This document shows, piece after piece, positions 25,988 to 34,964 of a stretch of 64,000 nucleotides of DNA. Numbering within the stretch: the stretch's first letter is position 1; every line of letters starts with the position of its first letter. The notes beneath the pieces are model-generated. The model was not told where the DNA came from and did no database searches. It was given only the letters and a program-made list of their open reading frames with translations. Source of the stretch: Planctomycetia bacterium (GTDB lineage: Bacteria > Planctomycetota > Planctomycetia > Pirellulales > PNKZ01); contig JAIOPP010000006.1 in NCBI GenBank assembly GCA_021413845.1, positions 186,001-250,000 of the forward strand. Reading direction: 5' to 3'. Position numbers and translations under genes: made by a program.

Positions 25988-27439
25988 ATGTTTTCGTTCA
26001 TTCGTTTAGCGCTCGTTGCCATTTCGGTTTGGGTGTCGTTCGCCGGATCGAACGGCAACGCTGCCGCTCCGGCAGCGCCGGTGTTTCGGGCCGGGGCTTA
26101 TGCGATCAACGTCAATCCGACGACGTTTCCCATGTCGTCGAACGGCAACATGAGCGATCGTCAGGCGACGAAGATCACCGACGATCTGCATGCCCGTTGC
26201 CTCGTGCTCGACGACGGTCGGACGAGGCTCGCGATCGTCGTCGTCGATAGTTGCATGATCTTGCGGCGCGAGCTGGACGAAGCGAAGCGCTTGGCTGAGA
26301 AAGCGACGGGGATTCCGAGCGACAAGATTCTCATCTCCGCGACGCACACCCATTCGGCAGTCACCGCGGCCGGCGTGTTTCAAAGCGAGCCGGTGCCGGA
26401 ATACTTGCAATATCTAAGCAGTCAAATCGCGAAGGGGATCAAGCAAGCGTTCGACAATCTCGCGCCCGCCGAGATCGGCTGGGGGGTCGGAGCGAACGAC
26501 ACGCAGGTCTTCAATCGCCGCTGGTATCTCCAGCCCGGCACGATGCCGGTCAACCCTTTCGGCAAGACCGACGACCGAGTGAAGATGAATCCGGGCGCGA
26601 TGAATCCGAACCTCCTAAAGCCGGCCGGACCGATCGATCCGGATGTGTCGATCGTCTCCATTCGCACGTCGACGGGACGACCGATCGCGCTGCTGGCGAA
26701 TTACTCGCTGCATTACGTCGGCGGGCTCGATGCTTTTTCGGCCGACTACTTCGGCGCATTTGCGAACCGGATCGGCCGGTTGCTGGAAGTCGACAAGAAT
26801 GCAACGAACGAAGTGCCTCCGTTTGTCGGTGTGATGTCGAACGGAACGAGCGCCGATATCAACAACGTGAACGTGAAGCAACCGGCCGCGCGTCGTGCCG
26901 CGGGGGAGCAGATCGAGCGCGTTGCCGACAGCGTCGCACAGACGGCGCTGGAAACGTATCGGAAGATCGAGCATCGAAAATGGGTGCCGCTGGCGATGGC
27001 CGAGCGCGAGATCGAGCTCGGCGTTCGCATTCCGTCGGCCGAAGACTTGGCGCAGGCGAAGGACCGCTTGGCGCAGGCCGGACCGGGACCGTATAAGGCG
27101 ATCGCGGACATCTACGCACGCGAGACCGTGCTGCTCGCCGAATATCCTGCGACGGTAAAGGCGAAGCTTCAGGCGATTCGCATCGGCGAATTGAGCATCG
27201 TCTCGACGCCGTGCGAGACGTTCGTCGAGATCGGCCTGGCGCTGAAACAAGCGAGCCCGACGAAGCCGCTGTTCACGATCGAGCTCGCCAACGGCTACAA
27301 CGGCTATCTGCCGACTCCCGAGCAATTCGATCTCGGCGGCTACGAAACATGGCGTGCCCGTTCCAGCTATTTGGAACGGAATGCGGCGACGAAGATCACG
27401 ACGACGCTCGTGGAACTGTTGAAGCAATTGGCTGAATAA
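25988..27439 (+). CDS. Exported neutral/alkaline ceramidase-like protein
   Basis: A 483-residue protein with a signal peptide (MFSFIRLALVAISVWVSFAG) and a GGGAGA-like ribosome-binding site before the ATG. The body matches the planctomycete branch of the neutral/alkaline non-lysosomal ceramidase family: VFRAGAYAINVNPTTFP, DDLHARCLVLDDG, KILISATHTHSA (metal-binding His pair), the TQVFNRRWYLQPG segment, ANYSLHYVGG and NGTSADINN. It lacks the long C-terminal domain of true ceramidases, so amide hydrolysis is likely but the substrate (ceramide or another lipid amide) is not certain. It is convergent with the DUF1552 gene, with only 10 bases between the stops. Confidence 0.9.
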   Translation: MFSFIRLALVAISVWVSFAGSNGNAAAPAAPVFRAGAYAINVNPTTFPMSSNGNMSDRQATKITDDLHARCLVLDDGRTRLAIVVVDSCMILRRELDEAKRLAEKATGIPSDKILISATHTHSAVTAAGVFQSEPVPEYLQYLSSQIAKGIKQAFDNLAPAEIGWGVGANDTQVFNRRWYLQPGTMPVNPFGKTDDRVKMNPGAMNPNLLKPAGPIDPDVSIVSIRTSTGRPIALLANYSLHYVGGLDAFSADYFGAFANRIGRLLEVDKNATNEVPPFVGVMSNGTSADINNVNVKQPAARRAAGEQIERVADSVAQTALETYRKIEHRKWVPLAMAEREIELGVRIPSAEDLAQAKDRLAQAGPGPYKAIADIYARETVLLAEYPATVKAKLQAIRIGELSIVSTPCETFVEIGLALKQASPTKPLFTIELANGYNGYLPTPEQFDLGGYETWRARSSYLERNAATKITTTLVELLKQLAE

Positions 27440-27449
27440 GCACTTGCGG

Positions 27450-28718
27450 CTAAACTTCGCTCAGCACGCCCGTGCTGCTGCCGAACCGGTCGGATTCGAC
27501 GCCGATTTGTTGCAGCATCCGGACGAACAGATTCGACATCGGTATATTCTCTTTCCGGTCGAACGCGACATGGCCGGCATGCTTGAAGCCGCCGCCGGCG
27601 AGCAAAACCGGCAGATTGTCGTTCGAGTGCGACGAGGCATTGCCGAGGTTGCTCGCATGGAGAACGATCGTCCGATCGAGCACCGTATCGCCGGCTTCGG
27701 TCGTCGTCTTCATCTTCGTCAAGAAGTCGGCAAGGAGCTTCATCTCGGCCGCTTCGATCAGCGCGAGTTGCTCGATCTTGGCATCGTCGCGACCGTGGTG
27801 CGACGCGTCGTGATGCGAGAGCGAAAGGCCCGGCAGGTCGAGGCGTTCGGTGTGCGACCACAGGTACAAAGAGATCACGCGGGTCGTATCGGTTTGCAAC
27901 GCCAAGTGCGCAAGATCGTACCACTGTCGCTCGCGCTCGAGCATTTTTTGGTCCGTCGAGTGGTCGTCGGTAAACGGCTTCGTCGCCACCTTCACTTTCG
28001 GCTTCGTGACCCAAAGTTGGTCCTGCTGTAAGCGTTGCTCGGCTTCGCGAATCGAGGTCAACAATAAATCGAGTCTACTTCGATCGGTAGGGCCGAGCGT
28101 AGCGGCGAGCGATCGCGACTGCTCGCGCACACCGTCGAGAATGCTTTGGCCGATCCGGATTTTCTCGATCTCACTTGCGACTTCGGCAGGAGTGCCGTCG
28201 ACGAAGAGTTGCTTGAAGGCCCTAACCGCGCTCGATTCCGAAGGAACTTGCACTCCCTTCCGATTCCACGACAGCGTGCCGCCTCCCAACGTGAGCGAAG
28301 CGAAGCGCGTATCGCTTCCGAGTCGCGAAGCGACCTCTTGATCGAGCGAAATCGTGTTGCGCACATCGCCCGGCCGCATTCCCTCGGGGGCAACACCCGT
28401 CATGAGCGCCACTTCCGAGCCGTGGCCGGCGTTGTAGCCGCGATGCGACATGCCGGAGAAAACGGTGAAGTCGCGACGATGCGCTTCGAGCAACTTGAGA
28501 TAACGGGACGGCTCGTAGTTCGCTCCGGCATTCTCCGGGAAAAAATAAGGGGTATGCAAACCGAGCGGGCGACCGATCAGCAGCATTCGCTTTGCGCGCA
28601 GCGCTTCGGCTTTTTGCTCCGCGTGCAGCCCGATCGGCAACATCGCATCGAGCAACGGCAAGCCGATCGAGACGGCCGCGGCGCGTAACATCGTTCGTCG
28701 GTTCAAGGGAAGTCGCAT
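27450..28718 (-). CDS. DUF1552 secreted protein (second copy)
   Basis: A 422-residue paralogue of the protein at 10961-12292. It starts MRLPLNRRTMLRAAAVS, a twin-arginine-like signal, and shows the same family blocks: MLLIGRPLGLHTPYFFPENAG, SGMSHRGYNAGHGSEV, SLDQEVASRLG and VLHASNLGNASSHSNDNLPV. It lies 28 bases downstream of a DUF1592 gene on the same strand and is almost certainly in the same operon. The repeated pairing suggests the two proteins act together outside the cytoplasm. The reaction is unknown. Confidence 0.92.
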   Translation of the reverse strand: MRLPLNRRTMLRAAAVSIGLPLLDAMLPIGLHAEQKAEALRAKRMLLIGRPLGLHTPYFFPENAGANYEPSRYLKLLEAHRRDFTVFSGMSHRGYNAGHGSEVALMTGVAPEGMRPGDVRNTISLDQEVASRLGSDTRFASLTLGGGTLSWNRKGVQVPSESSAVRAFKQLFVDGTPAEVASEIEKIRIGQSILDGVREQSRSLAATLGPTDRSRLDLLLTSIREAEQRLQQDQLWVTKPKVKVATKPFTDDHSTDQKMLERERQWYDLAHLALQTDTTRVISLYLWSHTERLDLPGLSLSHHDASHHGRDDAKIEQLALIEAAEMKLLADFLTKMKTTTEAGDTVLDRTIVLHASNLGNASSHSNDNLPVLLAGGGFKHAGHVAFDRKENIPMSNLFVRMLQQIGVESDRFGSSTGVLSEV

Positions 28719-28746
28719 GTTCGATTCGTACCTGGATACGCGTAGG

Positions 28747-31269
28747 CTATTTACTGAGAAAGATGCGCGATTGAATCACGCCGTGGATCAGCGAACGAAA
28801 ACCGTAGTTCTTCTTTTCCGAGTCGGCGACGAGTTGCTCGACGACTTCGCGATCGGCGAATTGCGTATCGGCACCCGTCGAGTAGACGATGAGCTTATGC
28901 GCCAGATTCCGCACGAGTTGCGGCTTATCCATCAGCAGCAGTCGCTTGTATTCATCGACATCCTCGAACTTTCGTCCGTCGGATGTTTCATAACCTTTCT
29001 CGACGTCAAGGCCGCGAATGATTTTACGATCGGGATAGTTGGCGAGTTCGACGCGCATCGCACCGTTACTCTGCGTGCCGCGATAGAAATCGCGCCAACC
29101 GCCGATGACGTCGAAGTTTTCCAAGGCGAATCCCGGTGGATCGATGTGGCGATGGCACGACGCGCAAGCCGGAGTGTTGCGGTGTTTGTCGAGCTGCTGA
29201 CGGATCGTCGTCGCGCCGCGAATGTCGGGCTCGACGCTCGGGATGTCCGGAGGGGGCGGGGCAGGGGGTTGTCCGAGAATTCGATCGAGTACCCATTTGC
29301 CCCGGAGAATCGGCGATGTGCGCGTGCCGTCGGCCGTGATCTTCAAGATCGAGGCCTGCGTCATCACGCCTCCGCGATGACAACCGACCGGTAACTCGAC
29401 TCGACGTAGCTCGCCGCCGATGATGCCCGGAATGCCGTAGTGCCGTGCGAGCCGTTCGTTGAGAAACGTCCAATCGGAATGCACGAAATCGGTGAGGCTG
29501 AGATCGCGGCGGAGGATTTCCTCGAAGAACGCTTCCGTCTCTTGCGGCATCGACCAAAACAGAAAGTCGTCGAACTCGCCGTAGTTTTGCGGGTCGGGCG
29601 AGGTGGCGTTGATGTTGCGTAGTTCCAACCATTGGCCGGCGAAGTTCTTCGTGAACCGTCGCCCCTTGGGATCGCCGAGCAACCGCTCGACCTGGGCGCG
29701 TAGCACCTCGGGCTTCGAGAGCTCTCCCTGTTTCGCGAGGGACAGCAATTCTTGATCCGGCGTAGAAGACCAAAAGCAATACGACAGCCGCGCCGCGATG
29801 GCGTAGTCGTCGAGTCCGACGCGCGTAGCGGATTCGGCCTGCTTCGGTTCTGCGAGATATAAGAAGTGAGGCGAGCAGAAGGCGGCTTTGTAGCCGAGCA
29901 ACATGGCATCTGCGAACGGTTGGCCGGCGTCGAGCGCGTCGGTCACGATCTTCACGTAATACTGTCGGAGCTTCTCATCGACGGGGCGACGGAAAAGCTC
30001 GGGCAGAAACGTGCCCATCAGCCGCGCAGCATCCTCGCGCGGCGTGGCCGTCGCGGGAGTGAGCATGTCGTAGCTCCAAGCGGAGTCTGCGCGCTTCGGG
30101 TCGGGCGCGGGACGAGGCTTGCCGGCGGCGATGACCTTGGCGACCGATCTCGGCTCCAGCGGCACATCGCCGAACAGCCGGCGATAGCCGGGCGCAGGGA
30201 ACGGATCGAGCGGACCTTCGACTTCGACCCATTCGACGACAAGGCCCGGCCCTTGGAAACCTACGAGCGATTTATCTTTATTGCGCGACGTGAAGTCGCG
30301 CACGGTCGGAAGCGTCCAGCCGGAGTAGACGATGACTTGCCGCGGCTTGAGGTCGAATTCCCCTTCGACGACGACTGATCTACCCGGCGGAATGTCATGC
30401 ACCGCGCGCACGTCGTCGTCCGAGCGGCCATACGAATCGCGGCAAGTGCAGAGCATCGGCAGCGCTTTGCCGCCGGCGTTGACGGTATGCACGGAAGCCT
30501 TCACGCGATACCGACCGCGCTGCACGACGGGAGGGGTGGCGCAAGGGATGTGTCCCCACGGGCGAACGTACATCACGAGATCGTCGCCGTCGACCCGCAC
30601 CGATTTATCGAGAATGTCTTTGAACTGTTTTTGTTGCTCGACGATTTCTCGGCCCGTGCGACGTTCGTGGAACTTGATCGGCGGACGATTCGGAATGACC
30701 GTTCGCAGCGCACGTTCGGCCGCTTCCTGATAGCGCAGCAAATGGACCGAGGAGACATCGAGCACGGCGCTCACGTTGTCGAACCCGGCCGCGATGTTGT
30801 CTTCCGGCAATAGATCTTTTACCTCGACGGCATCGCCGAGCAGGTCGCGAAGCGTGGTTTCGTATTCCGTTCGATTCAGTCGTCGCAGCACCACGCGACC
30901 GTCGCGCTGCTGCGCGGCGAAGGAAGCGTCGTGCAAGGTTCGTTGCAAGTCTGCGACAAGCGAACGAAGCTCTTTCTCGGCCGGACGTGGTTCACCGGCC
31001 GGCGGCATCTCGCCGCGCGAAAGCTTATCGAGCACCTTCGCCCAGACGGCGGCATGTTCCTTGTCGTCGAACCTCGTCGGTAGCCGGTCCAAGCGCAAGC
31101 CGCGCTCATGCACGTCGGGCCCGTGACACGCTACGCAATGCGCGGCGACGAAAGTTCGCAAGCGACCGTCGATGAGATCGTTTTCTTTGGCGCGGGCATG
31201 CGCGGCGCTCATCGCCGCGAGAGCGAGCAAGACGATGGAAACGGAACGAAGAGAAAGTTGCGACGGCAC
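28747..31269 (-). CDS. Planctomycete cytochrome-c-like DUF1587/1592/1588/1585 protein (second copy)
   Basis: An 840-residue exported protein, the normal length for the family. A signal peptide (about 1-27) is followed by the planctomycete cytochrome-c motif CVACHG (residues 45-50) and GEMPPAGEP. Then come a DUF1587 block (VVLRRLNRTEYETTLRDLLG), a carbohydrate-binding-like beta region, and DUF1592/1588 blocks (YAIAARLSYCFWSSTPDQEL; LRGKWVLDRILGQPPAPPPP). A CASCHRHIDPPGFALENFD motif and the DUF1585 tail close the protein. It is first in an operon with the DUF1552 gene. Compared with the 1396-residue copy it lacks the large central insertion. Confidence 0.93.
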   Translation of the reverse strand: MPSQLSLRSVSIVLLALAAMSAAHARAKENDLIDGRLRTFVAAHCVACHGPDVHERGLRLDRLPTRFDDKEHAAVWAKVLDKLSRGEMPPAGEPRPAEKELRSLVADLQRTLHDASFAAQQRDGRVVLRRLNRTEYETTLRDLLGDAVEVKDLLPEDNIAAGFDNVSAVLDVSSVHLLRYQEAAERALRTVIPNRPPIKFHERRTGREIVEQQKQFKDILDKSVRVDGDDLVMYVRPWGHIPCATPPVVQRGRYRVKASVHTVNAGGKALPMLCTCRDSYGRSDDDVRAVHDIPPGRSVVVEGEFDLKPRQVIVYSGWTLPTVRDFTSRNKDKSLVGFQGPGLVVEWVEVEGPLDPFPAPGYRRLFGDVPLEPRSVAKVIAAGKPRPAPDPKRADSAWSYDMLTPATATPREDAARLMGTFLPELFRRPVDEKLRQYYVKIVTDALDAGQPFADAMLLGYKAAFCSPHFLYLAEPKQAESATRVGLDDYAIAARLSYCFWSSTPDQELLSLAKQGELSKPEVLRAQVERLLGDPKGRRFTKNFAGQWLELRNINATSPDPQNYGEFDDFLFWSMPQETEAFFEEILRRDLSLTDFVHSDWTFLNERLARHYGIPGIIGGELRRVELPVGCHRGGVMTQASILKITADGTRTSPILRGKWVLDRILGQPPAPPPPDIPSVEPDIRGATTIRQQLDKHRNTPACASCHRHIDPPGFALENFDVIGGWRDFYRGTQSNGAMRVELANYPDRKIIRGLDVEKGYETSDGRKFEDVDEYKRLLLMDKPQLVRNLAHKLIVYSTGADTQFADREVVEQLVADSEKKNYGFRSLIHGVIQSRIFLSK

Positions 31270-31520
31270 GATAACGTCTCACCGTTTCAAAGCTTGAACG
31301 AGCTTTTCCAGAGAAATATCTTTTGATGGTAACGCACCTCGACCGCCGAGTGTTAGCGCATCGTGCATGGTTTCTTTATTATCCTGTGAACCGGGGCGGC
31401 ATCGAATAAGCTATCGTCGGGCCGCAAAAGCCTGGTATTCTTCGGCCTTTCGTTGTTGAATAGCACGGTTCAACGAACAGACTGAGATTAACACGACGCG
31501 AACCAGGGAGGACGATCGTA
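31270..31520. other. Divergent promoter region, 251 bases
   Basis: This lies between the start of the minus-strand DUF1592 operon and the plus-strand small membrane protein. It is less GC-rich than the flanks. No gene or RNA is recognised. Confidence 0.5.
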
Positions 31521-31931
31521 GTGCAACAGCCCGAAGACGTGCCGAAATGGCTGGGTTGGCTCTGTGCCTGCGTCGGGCTCGCTATTTGCGCCATGTCCGT
31601 GGGGCTTATTCCGATCGACGAGAACGCTCTGCATGCGCCCCGCGCAATACTCTTCCTCTGCGGCTTCATGTTTGTCGCCGCGGGCTTTCGGCCGCTCGCT
31701 CACGGCAAGCCTCGGCTCTCGCGTTGGGCACCGGTTGCGATCGTCGGGTGCTTCGGCACGATCGGGCTTTGGATCGGCCTGAAAGGAGAAGCGGCCGCGT
31801 TTTCCGGCGGCCTGCCGTTCGTATCGCCGGAGACGAATGTTCTCGTTGCTCGCTCGATCTTCGCAAGCATGGGAGCCGGCTGCTTCGTGCTGCTCGCCGC
31901 CATGCTTTATCGTTGGAGATCGCTTCGTTAA
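31521..31931 (+). CDS. Small integral membrane protein, unknown function
   Basis: A GTG at 31521 with an AGGGAGG ribosome-binding site about 11 bases upstream starts a 136-residue protein. It has four hydrophobic segments (about 10-28, 43-60, 72-88 and 110-128), so it is an integral membrane protein. I recognise no family motif. The reverse strand is also open here (31488-31943), but only the plus frame has a ribosome-binding site and membrane-protein composition. It stands alone between divergent and convergent neighbours. Confidence 0.7.
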   Translation: MQQPEDVPKWLGWLCACVGLAICAMSVGLIPIDENALHAPRAILFLCGFMFVAAGFRPLAHGKPRLSRWAPVAIVGCFGTIGLWIGLKGEAAAFSGGLPFVSPETNVLVARSIFASMGAGCFVLLAAMLYRWRSLR

Positions 31932-31976
31932 TACGAGCACCAATCGCGCAACCCTAGTCGCGCAATAACGACGACA

Positions 31977-33284
31977 TCAGCGGGCTCCCATGCCGGCTTT
32001 CTCTGCAATCAAGCTTTCGACAAGATCGGTCGTGCGACGGGCCGGCTCTTCGCGAGGTCCGAACCGGCCGGCGATTTCGCGACATCGCTTCTCGACGGCG
32101 GGATCGTCGAGCAATTGCCGTAGCGCTCTCGCAAGAGTATCGGCGGAGACTCGCGATTCATGAACTGTGCGGCCGACTCCCAAACGTTCGGCGCGCGCGG
32201 CCGCATCGGGTTGATTGAAATTCGAGGGAATCGAGACTTGCGGCACACCGGCCCGGAGCGCCGCGGCGATCGAGCCGACCCCTGCGTGATGGACGACCGC
32301 ACTCGCCTGCGGCAAGAGCGCTTGGAAGGGAGCGTAGTTAAGATGCAGAATGTCGTCGGACAACGACGACGCAATCTCTTCTCGACGCTTCGTAATGAGA
32401 ATTCCGCGGCGGCCGAGTCGGCGACAAGCTTCGATCGCCGCTTGAAAATAAGCTTTCGTATGCAGATGCGAATTGCCGGGCGAGAACACGATCGGCTTCG
32501 TACCGGCATCTAAGAACTGCAAAGTTTCAGCCGACAGGCCCTGCCCAGGGGCTGCGTCGTAGACCGGAAAGCCGACGACATGCGTTTGTTTCGGCCATTC
32601 CGGTTGCGGTGCGCCCCACCAATCGGGAAACGCTGCGAGGACCATATCCGGCGAGTTCCACCACTGGTGCATCACGCGCCGCATCGGCGCGAGCCCGAAC
32701 TCGGCGCGAAATCGGTTCAATTCCGTGCGACACAGCGGATCGATGTAGAATCGATCGGCCACGTAGAACTGCAGCCGCATAAACCAACGAAACACCCAAT
32801 CGCCGACGATCATCGGACGAGGCATCCGATAGATGCCCCGCGCACTGCGCAGCGTATGCGGATCGGTATGCAGCGTGACGGTCGGAATGCCGAGCGACTC
32901 TTGAGCGATGCGCGCCCCGAATGACCAATTGGCCGCCACGATCACGGTTCGTCCCGGCTCGTTGCGAGCGGCCAAAGCGTCGTACGTGCTCTTCAGCGGT
33001 TCCAAACACTGAACCGGTAGATGCCGGCGGTATCCGTCTTGATAGCTCAAGCACTCCGGCCGCTTAAGATACTCCAAGCGATCGGCGGTATGCACGCCGA
33101 CGAACTCCGCCCCGACATTGACGGCGGCTTGCGAAAAAGCGTCGTTGCCGATCATCGTCACACGATGGCCGCGCTCGACCATCTCCGTCGCCAAGGCGAG
33201 CATCGGGTTCCAATCGCCGATCGTGCCGACAGGGCATAGCAGCAAATTCAACGGTCGTTTCACAGTGGGATTTTCCGAAGGCAT
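31977..33284 (-). CDS. GT1-family glycosyltransferase (UGT/MGT-like, GT-B fold)
   Basis: A 435-residue cytoplasmic protein. The N-terminal domain begins with the GT-B pattern LLLCPVGTIGDWNPMLALA, the acceptor-side Rossmann fold. The C-terminal domain has the nucleotide-sugar site of the GT1/GT28 type: IVFSPGNSHLHT, YAPFQALLPQASAVVHHAG, and GVGSIAAALRAGVPQVSIP with a following FNQPDAAARAERLGVG. It would transfer a sugar from an NDP-sugar to a lipid or small-molecule acceptor. It lies 129 bases downstream of the WecE-like aminotransferase on the same strand, so it might use an amino-sugar made with that enzyme's help; this link is inference only. Confidence 0.9.
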   Translation of the reverse strand: MPSENPTVKRPLNLLLCPVGTIGDWNPMLALATEMVERGHRVTMIGNDAFSQAAVNVGAEFVGVHTADRLEYLKRPECLSYQDGYRRHLPVQCLEPLKSTYDALAARNEPGRTVIVAANWSFGARIAQESLGIPTVTLHTDPHTLRSARGIYRMPRPMIVGDWVFRWFMRLQFYVADRFYIDPLCRTELNRFRAEFGLAPMRRVMHQWWNSPDMVLAAFPDWWGAPQPEWPKQTHVVGFPVYDAAPGQGLSAETLQFLDAGTKPIVFSPGNSHLHTKAYFQAAIEACRRLGRRGILITKRREEIASSLSDDILHLNYAPFQALLPQASAVVHHAGVGSIAAALRAGVPQVSIPSNFNQPDAAARAERLGVGRTVHESRVSADTLARALRQLLDDPAVEKRCREIAGRFGPREEPARRTTDLVESLIAEKAGMGAR

Positions 33285-33413
33285 AGAAGATCAAATTCCG
33301 CTAGAATCAAGCTCGAATAGCGTTTATCGACTGCTGTCACCGCGCGGCGACAATTGCGATATCTCGGTCAAGAACGTGCGCAATAACTTGCTTTCGGATC
33401 GCCGGTTGTCGAA

Positions 33414-34535
33414 CTAAAAAAAATCTCGGATTTCTTCGACGATTACAGCGAGTTCGCTCGCCGTTAGACTGGGATAAAGCGGAAGTCGCAAGATTCGTTC
33501 GTGAATCGATTCCGTAATCGGCAGCGTTCCCGGGCGATACCCGAGTCGTCGACCCATCGGCGATGTATGTAAGGGGACGTAATGGCTTGCCGTTCCGATT
33601 CCGCGCGCCGCCATGTGCCCTCGTAAGCGATCACGCGTCGCCGCGTCCGACAGCATAAGATAAAATAAGTGGCAATTCGATTCGCAATGGTCGGGCACAT
33701 GGGGCAATCCGAAATGCTCTGTGTCGGCAAGTGGCTGCAAGGCTCGGTAATAGAAGTCGTAGATCTCTCGACGTCGGGTTTGAATAGCATCGAGCTTTTG
33801 GAGTTGCGCATACAGGAATGCGCATGTTAACTCACTCGGTAAGTGTGAGCCGCCGAAGTCGACCCATTCGTATTTTTGCGTTTCACCGCGCATGAACTGA
33901 GTGCGATTGGTTCCCTTTTCGCGAATTATTTCAGAGCGCGCAATGAAGCGCTCGTCGTTAATGCAGAGCGCCCCTCCTTCGCCGCTCACGTAATTCTTCG
34001 TGGCGTGAAAACTGTAAGTTCCCAGTTGTCCGATCGAACCCAGAGAACGCCCGCGATAACTCGCGTTGACGGCTTGAGCCGCATCTTCTACGACGATCAA
34101 GTTGTGTCGATCGGCGACGCGGCAGACGACATCCATTTCGCAAGCGACTCCGGCATAGTGGACGACGAAGATCGCTTTGGTTCGCACTGTGACGGCCGCT
34201 TCCAGCAATCGTTCGTCGAGATTAAGCGTGTCGGAACGAACGTCGACGAAGATGGGTTTCGCCCCTCGAAGCACGACCGCATTCGCCGTGGAAGTGAATG
34301 TAAACGAGGGCATAATGACTTCATCATCGACCGTCAAATTACAGAGAATCGCCGCGATCTCCAAAGCCGCGGTACAAGACGGCGTCGGCAAGACCCGTTG
34401 AATTCGATATCGCTGTTCAAGTAGTCTTGCGCAAGCGATCGTGAATCGTCCGTCGCTTTCCAAGCCGCTTTCCAAAGCGTCCGCAAGACAGCGAAGCTCT
34501 TCACTCGTCTGACCGATCCGATGGAAAGGAATCAT
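33414..34535 (-). CDS. wecE: dTDP-4-amino-4,6-dideoxygalactose transaminase (WecE/RffA-like)
   Basis: A PLP-dependent DegT/DnrJ/EryC1/StrS aminotransferase. The closest family I know is E. coli WecE: MIPFHRIG start, LPTPSCTAALEIAA, DEVIMPSFTFTSTANAVVLR, VHYAGVACEMD, VEDAAQAV, SFHATKNY with the PLP lysine, and IIREKGTNRTQFMRGE. These match WecE block by block. WecE makes dTDP-fucosamine precursor (TDP-4-amino-4,6-dideoxy-D-galactose) from TDP-4-keto-6-deoxyglucose and glutamate. The start at 34535 matches the family N-terminus and gives 373 residues; an upstream in-frame ATG at 34574 adds 13. No other genes of that sugar pathway are in the window; only the glycosyltransferase downstream is related in kind. 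Confidence 0.88.
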   Translation of the reverse strand: MIPFHRIGQTSEELRCLADALESGLESDGRFTIACARLLEQRYRIQRVLPTPSCTAALEIAAILCNLTVDDEVIMPSFTFTSTANAVVLRGAKPIFVDVRSDTLNLDERLLEAAVTVRTKAIFVVHYAGVACEMDVVCRVADRHNLIVVEDAAQAVNASYRGRSLGSIGQLGTYSFHATKNYVSGEGGALCINDERFIARSEIIREKGTNRTQFMRGETQKYEWVDFGGSHLPSELTCAFLYAQLQKLDAIQTRRREIYDFYYRALQPLADTEHFGLPHVPDHCESNCHLFYLMLSDAATRDRLRGHMAARGIGTASHYVPLHTSPMGRRLGYRPGTLPITESIHERILRLPLYPSLTASELAVIVEEIRDFF

Positions 34536-34574
34536 CGTGGAAGGTTTGAGCGCAGAAAGATTTCCACTTCGCAT

Positions 34575-34964
34575 CGGAAGGCGTTCTCTTATTTATCGGT
34601 GCGCCGGTCGTGCTTTATCGGCGGCTACGAAGATCGATTGAAAGTCCCGCCTACGATAATCCACATTGTTCGCCAATGCGATAGTTTCTAGGAAATCATG
34701 CGTTCGAACGATGTTCATCATACATGGATCGATGCGTGTATTCTTGCGTCCGATTCATGCTTCATCATCAAGAATTCAGCGGCTGCATCGGTAAATTCGT
34801 GAGCCGTACCGTAATGATTCGACAGCGGCATTACTTGCCGTTAAGAATTACGAATCGCATCGTAAAAAACCGGCGGTTAGACTGAGTCGGCATTAAGTCC
34901 AACGATGTGATCGACGGAATTTTCCAAACCCGCTGCAAAGTCCTACTCAAGGTCCAGGTGAGTC
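34575..34964. other. Divergent intergenic region, about 390 bases, AT-richer than its surroundings
   Basis: This lies between the aminotransferase (minus) and the frameshifted hydrolase (plus). Apart from the promoter-like element at 34866-34900 I see no gene, RNA or repeat. The lower GC content fits a regulatory region. Confidence 0.5.
34866..34900 (+). promoter_or_regulatory. Promoter-like element shared with 36121-36160
   Basis: The sequence around CGGTTAGACTGAGTCGGCA, followed by AAGTCC, recurs 1.25 kb downstream as CGGCTAGACTGAAGCGGCA with AAGTCC at nearly the same distance. TAGACT may act as a -10 box. It lies about 65-100 bases before the hydrolase start. Confidence 0.45.
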
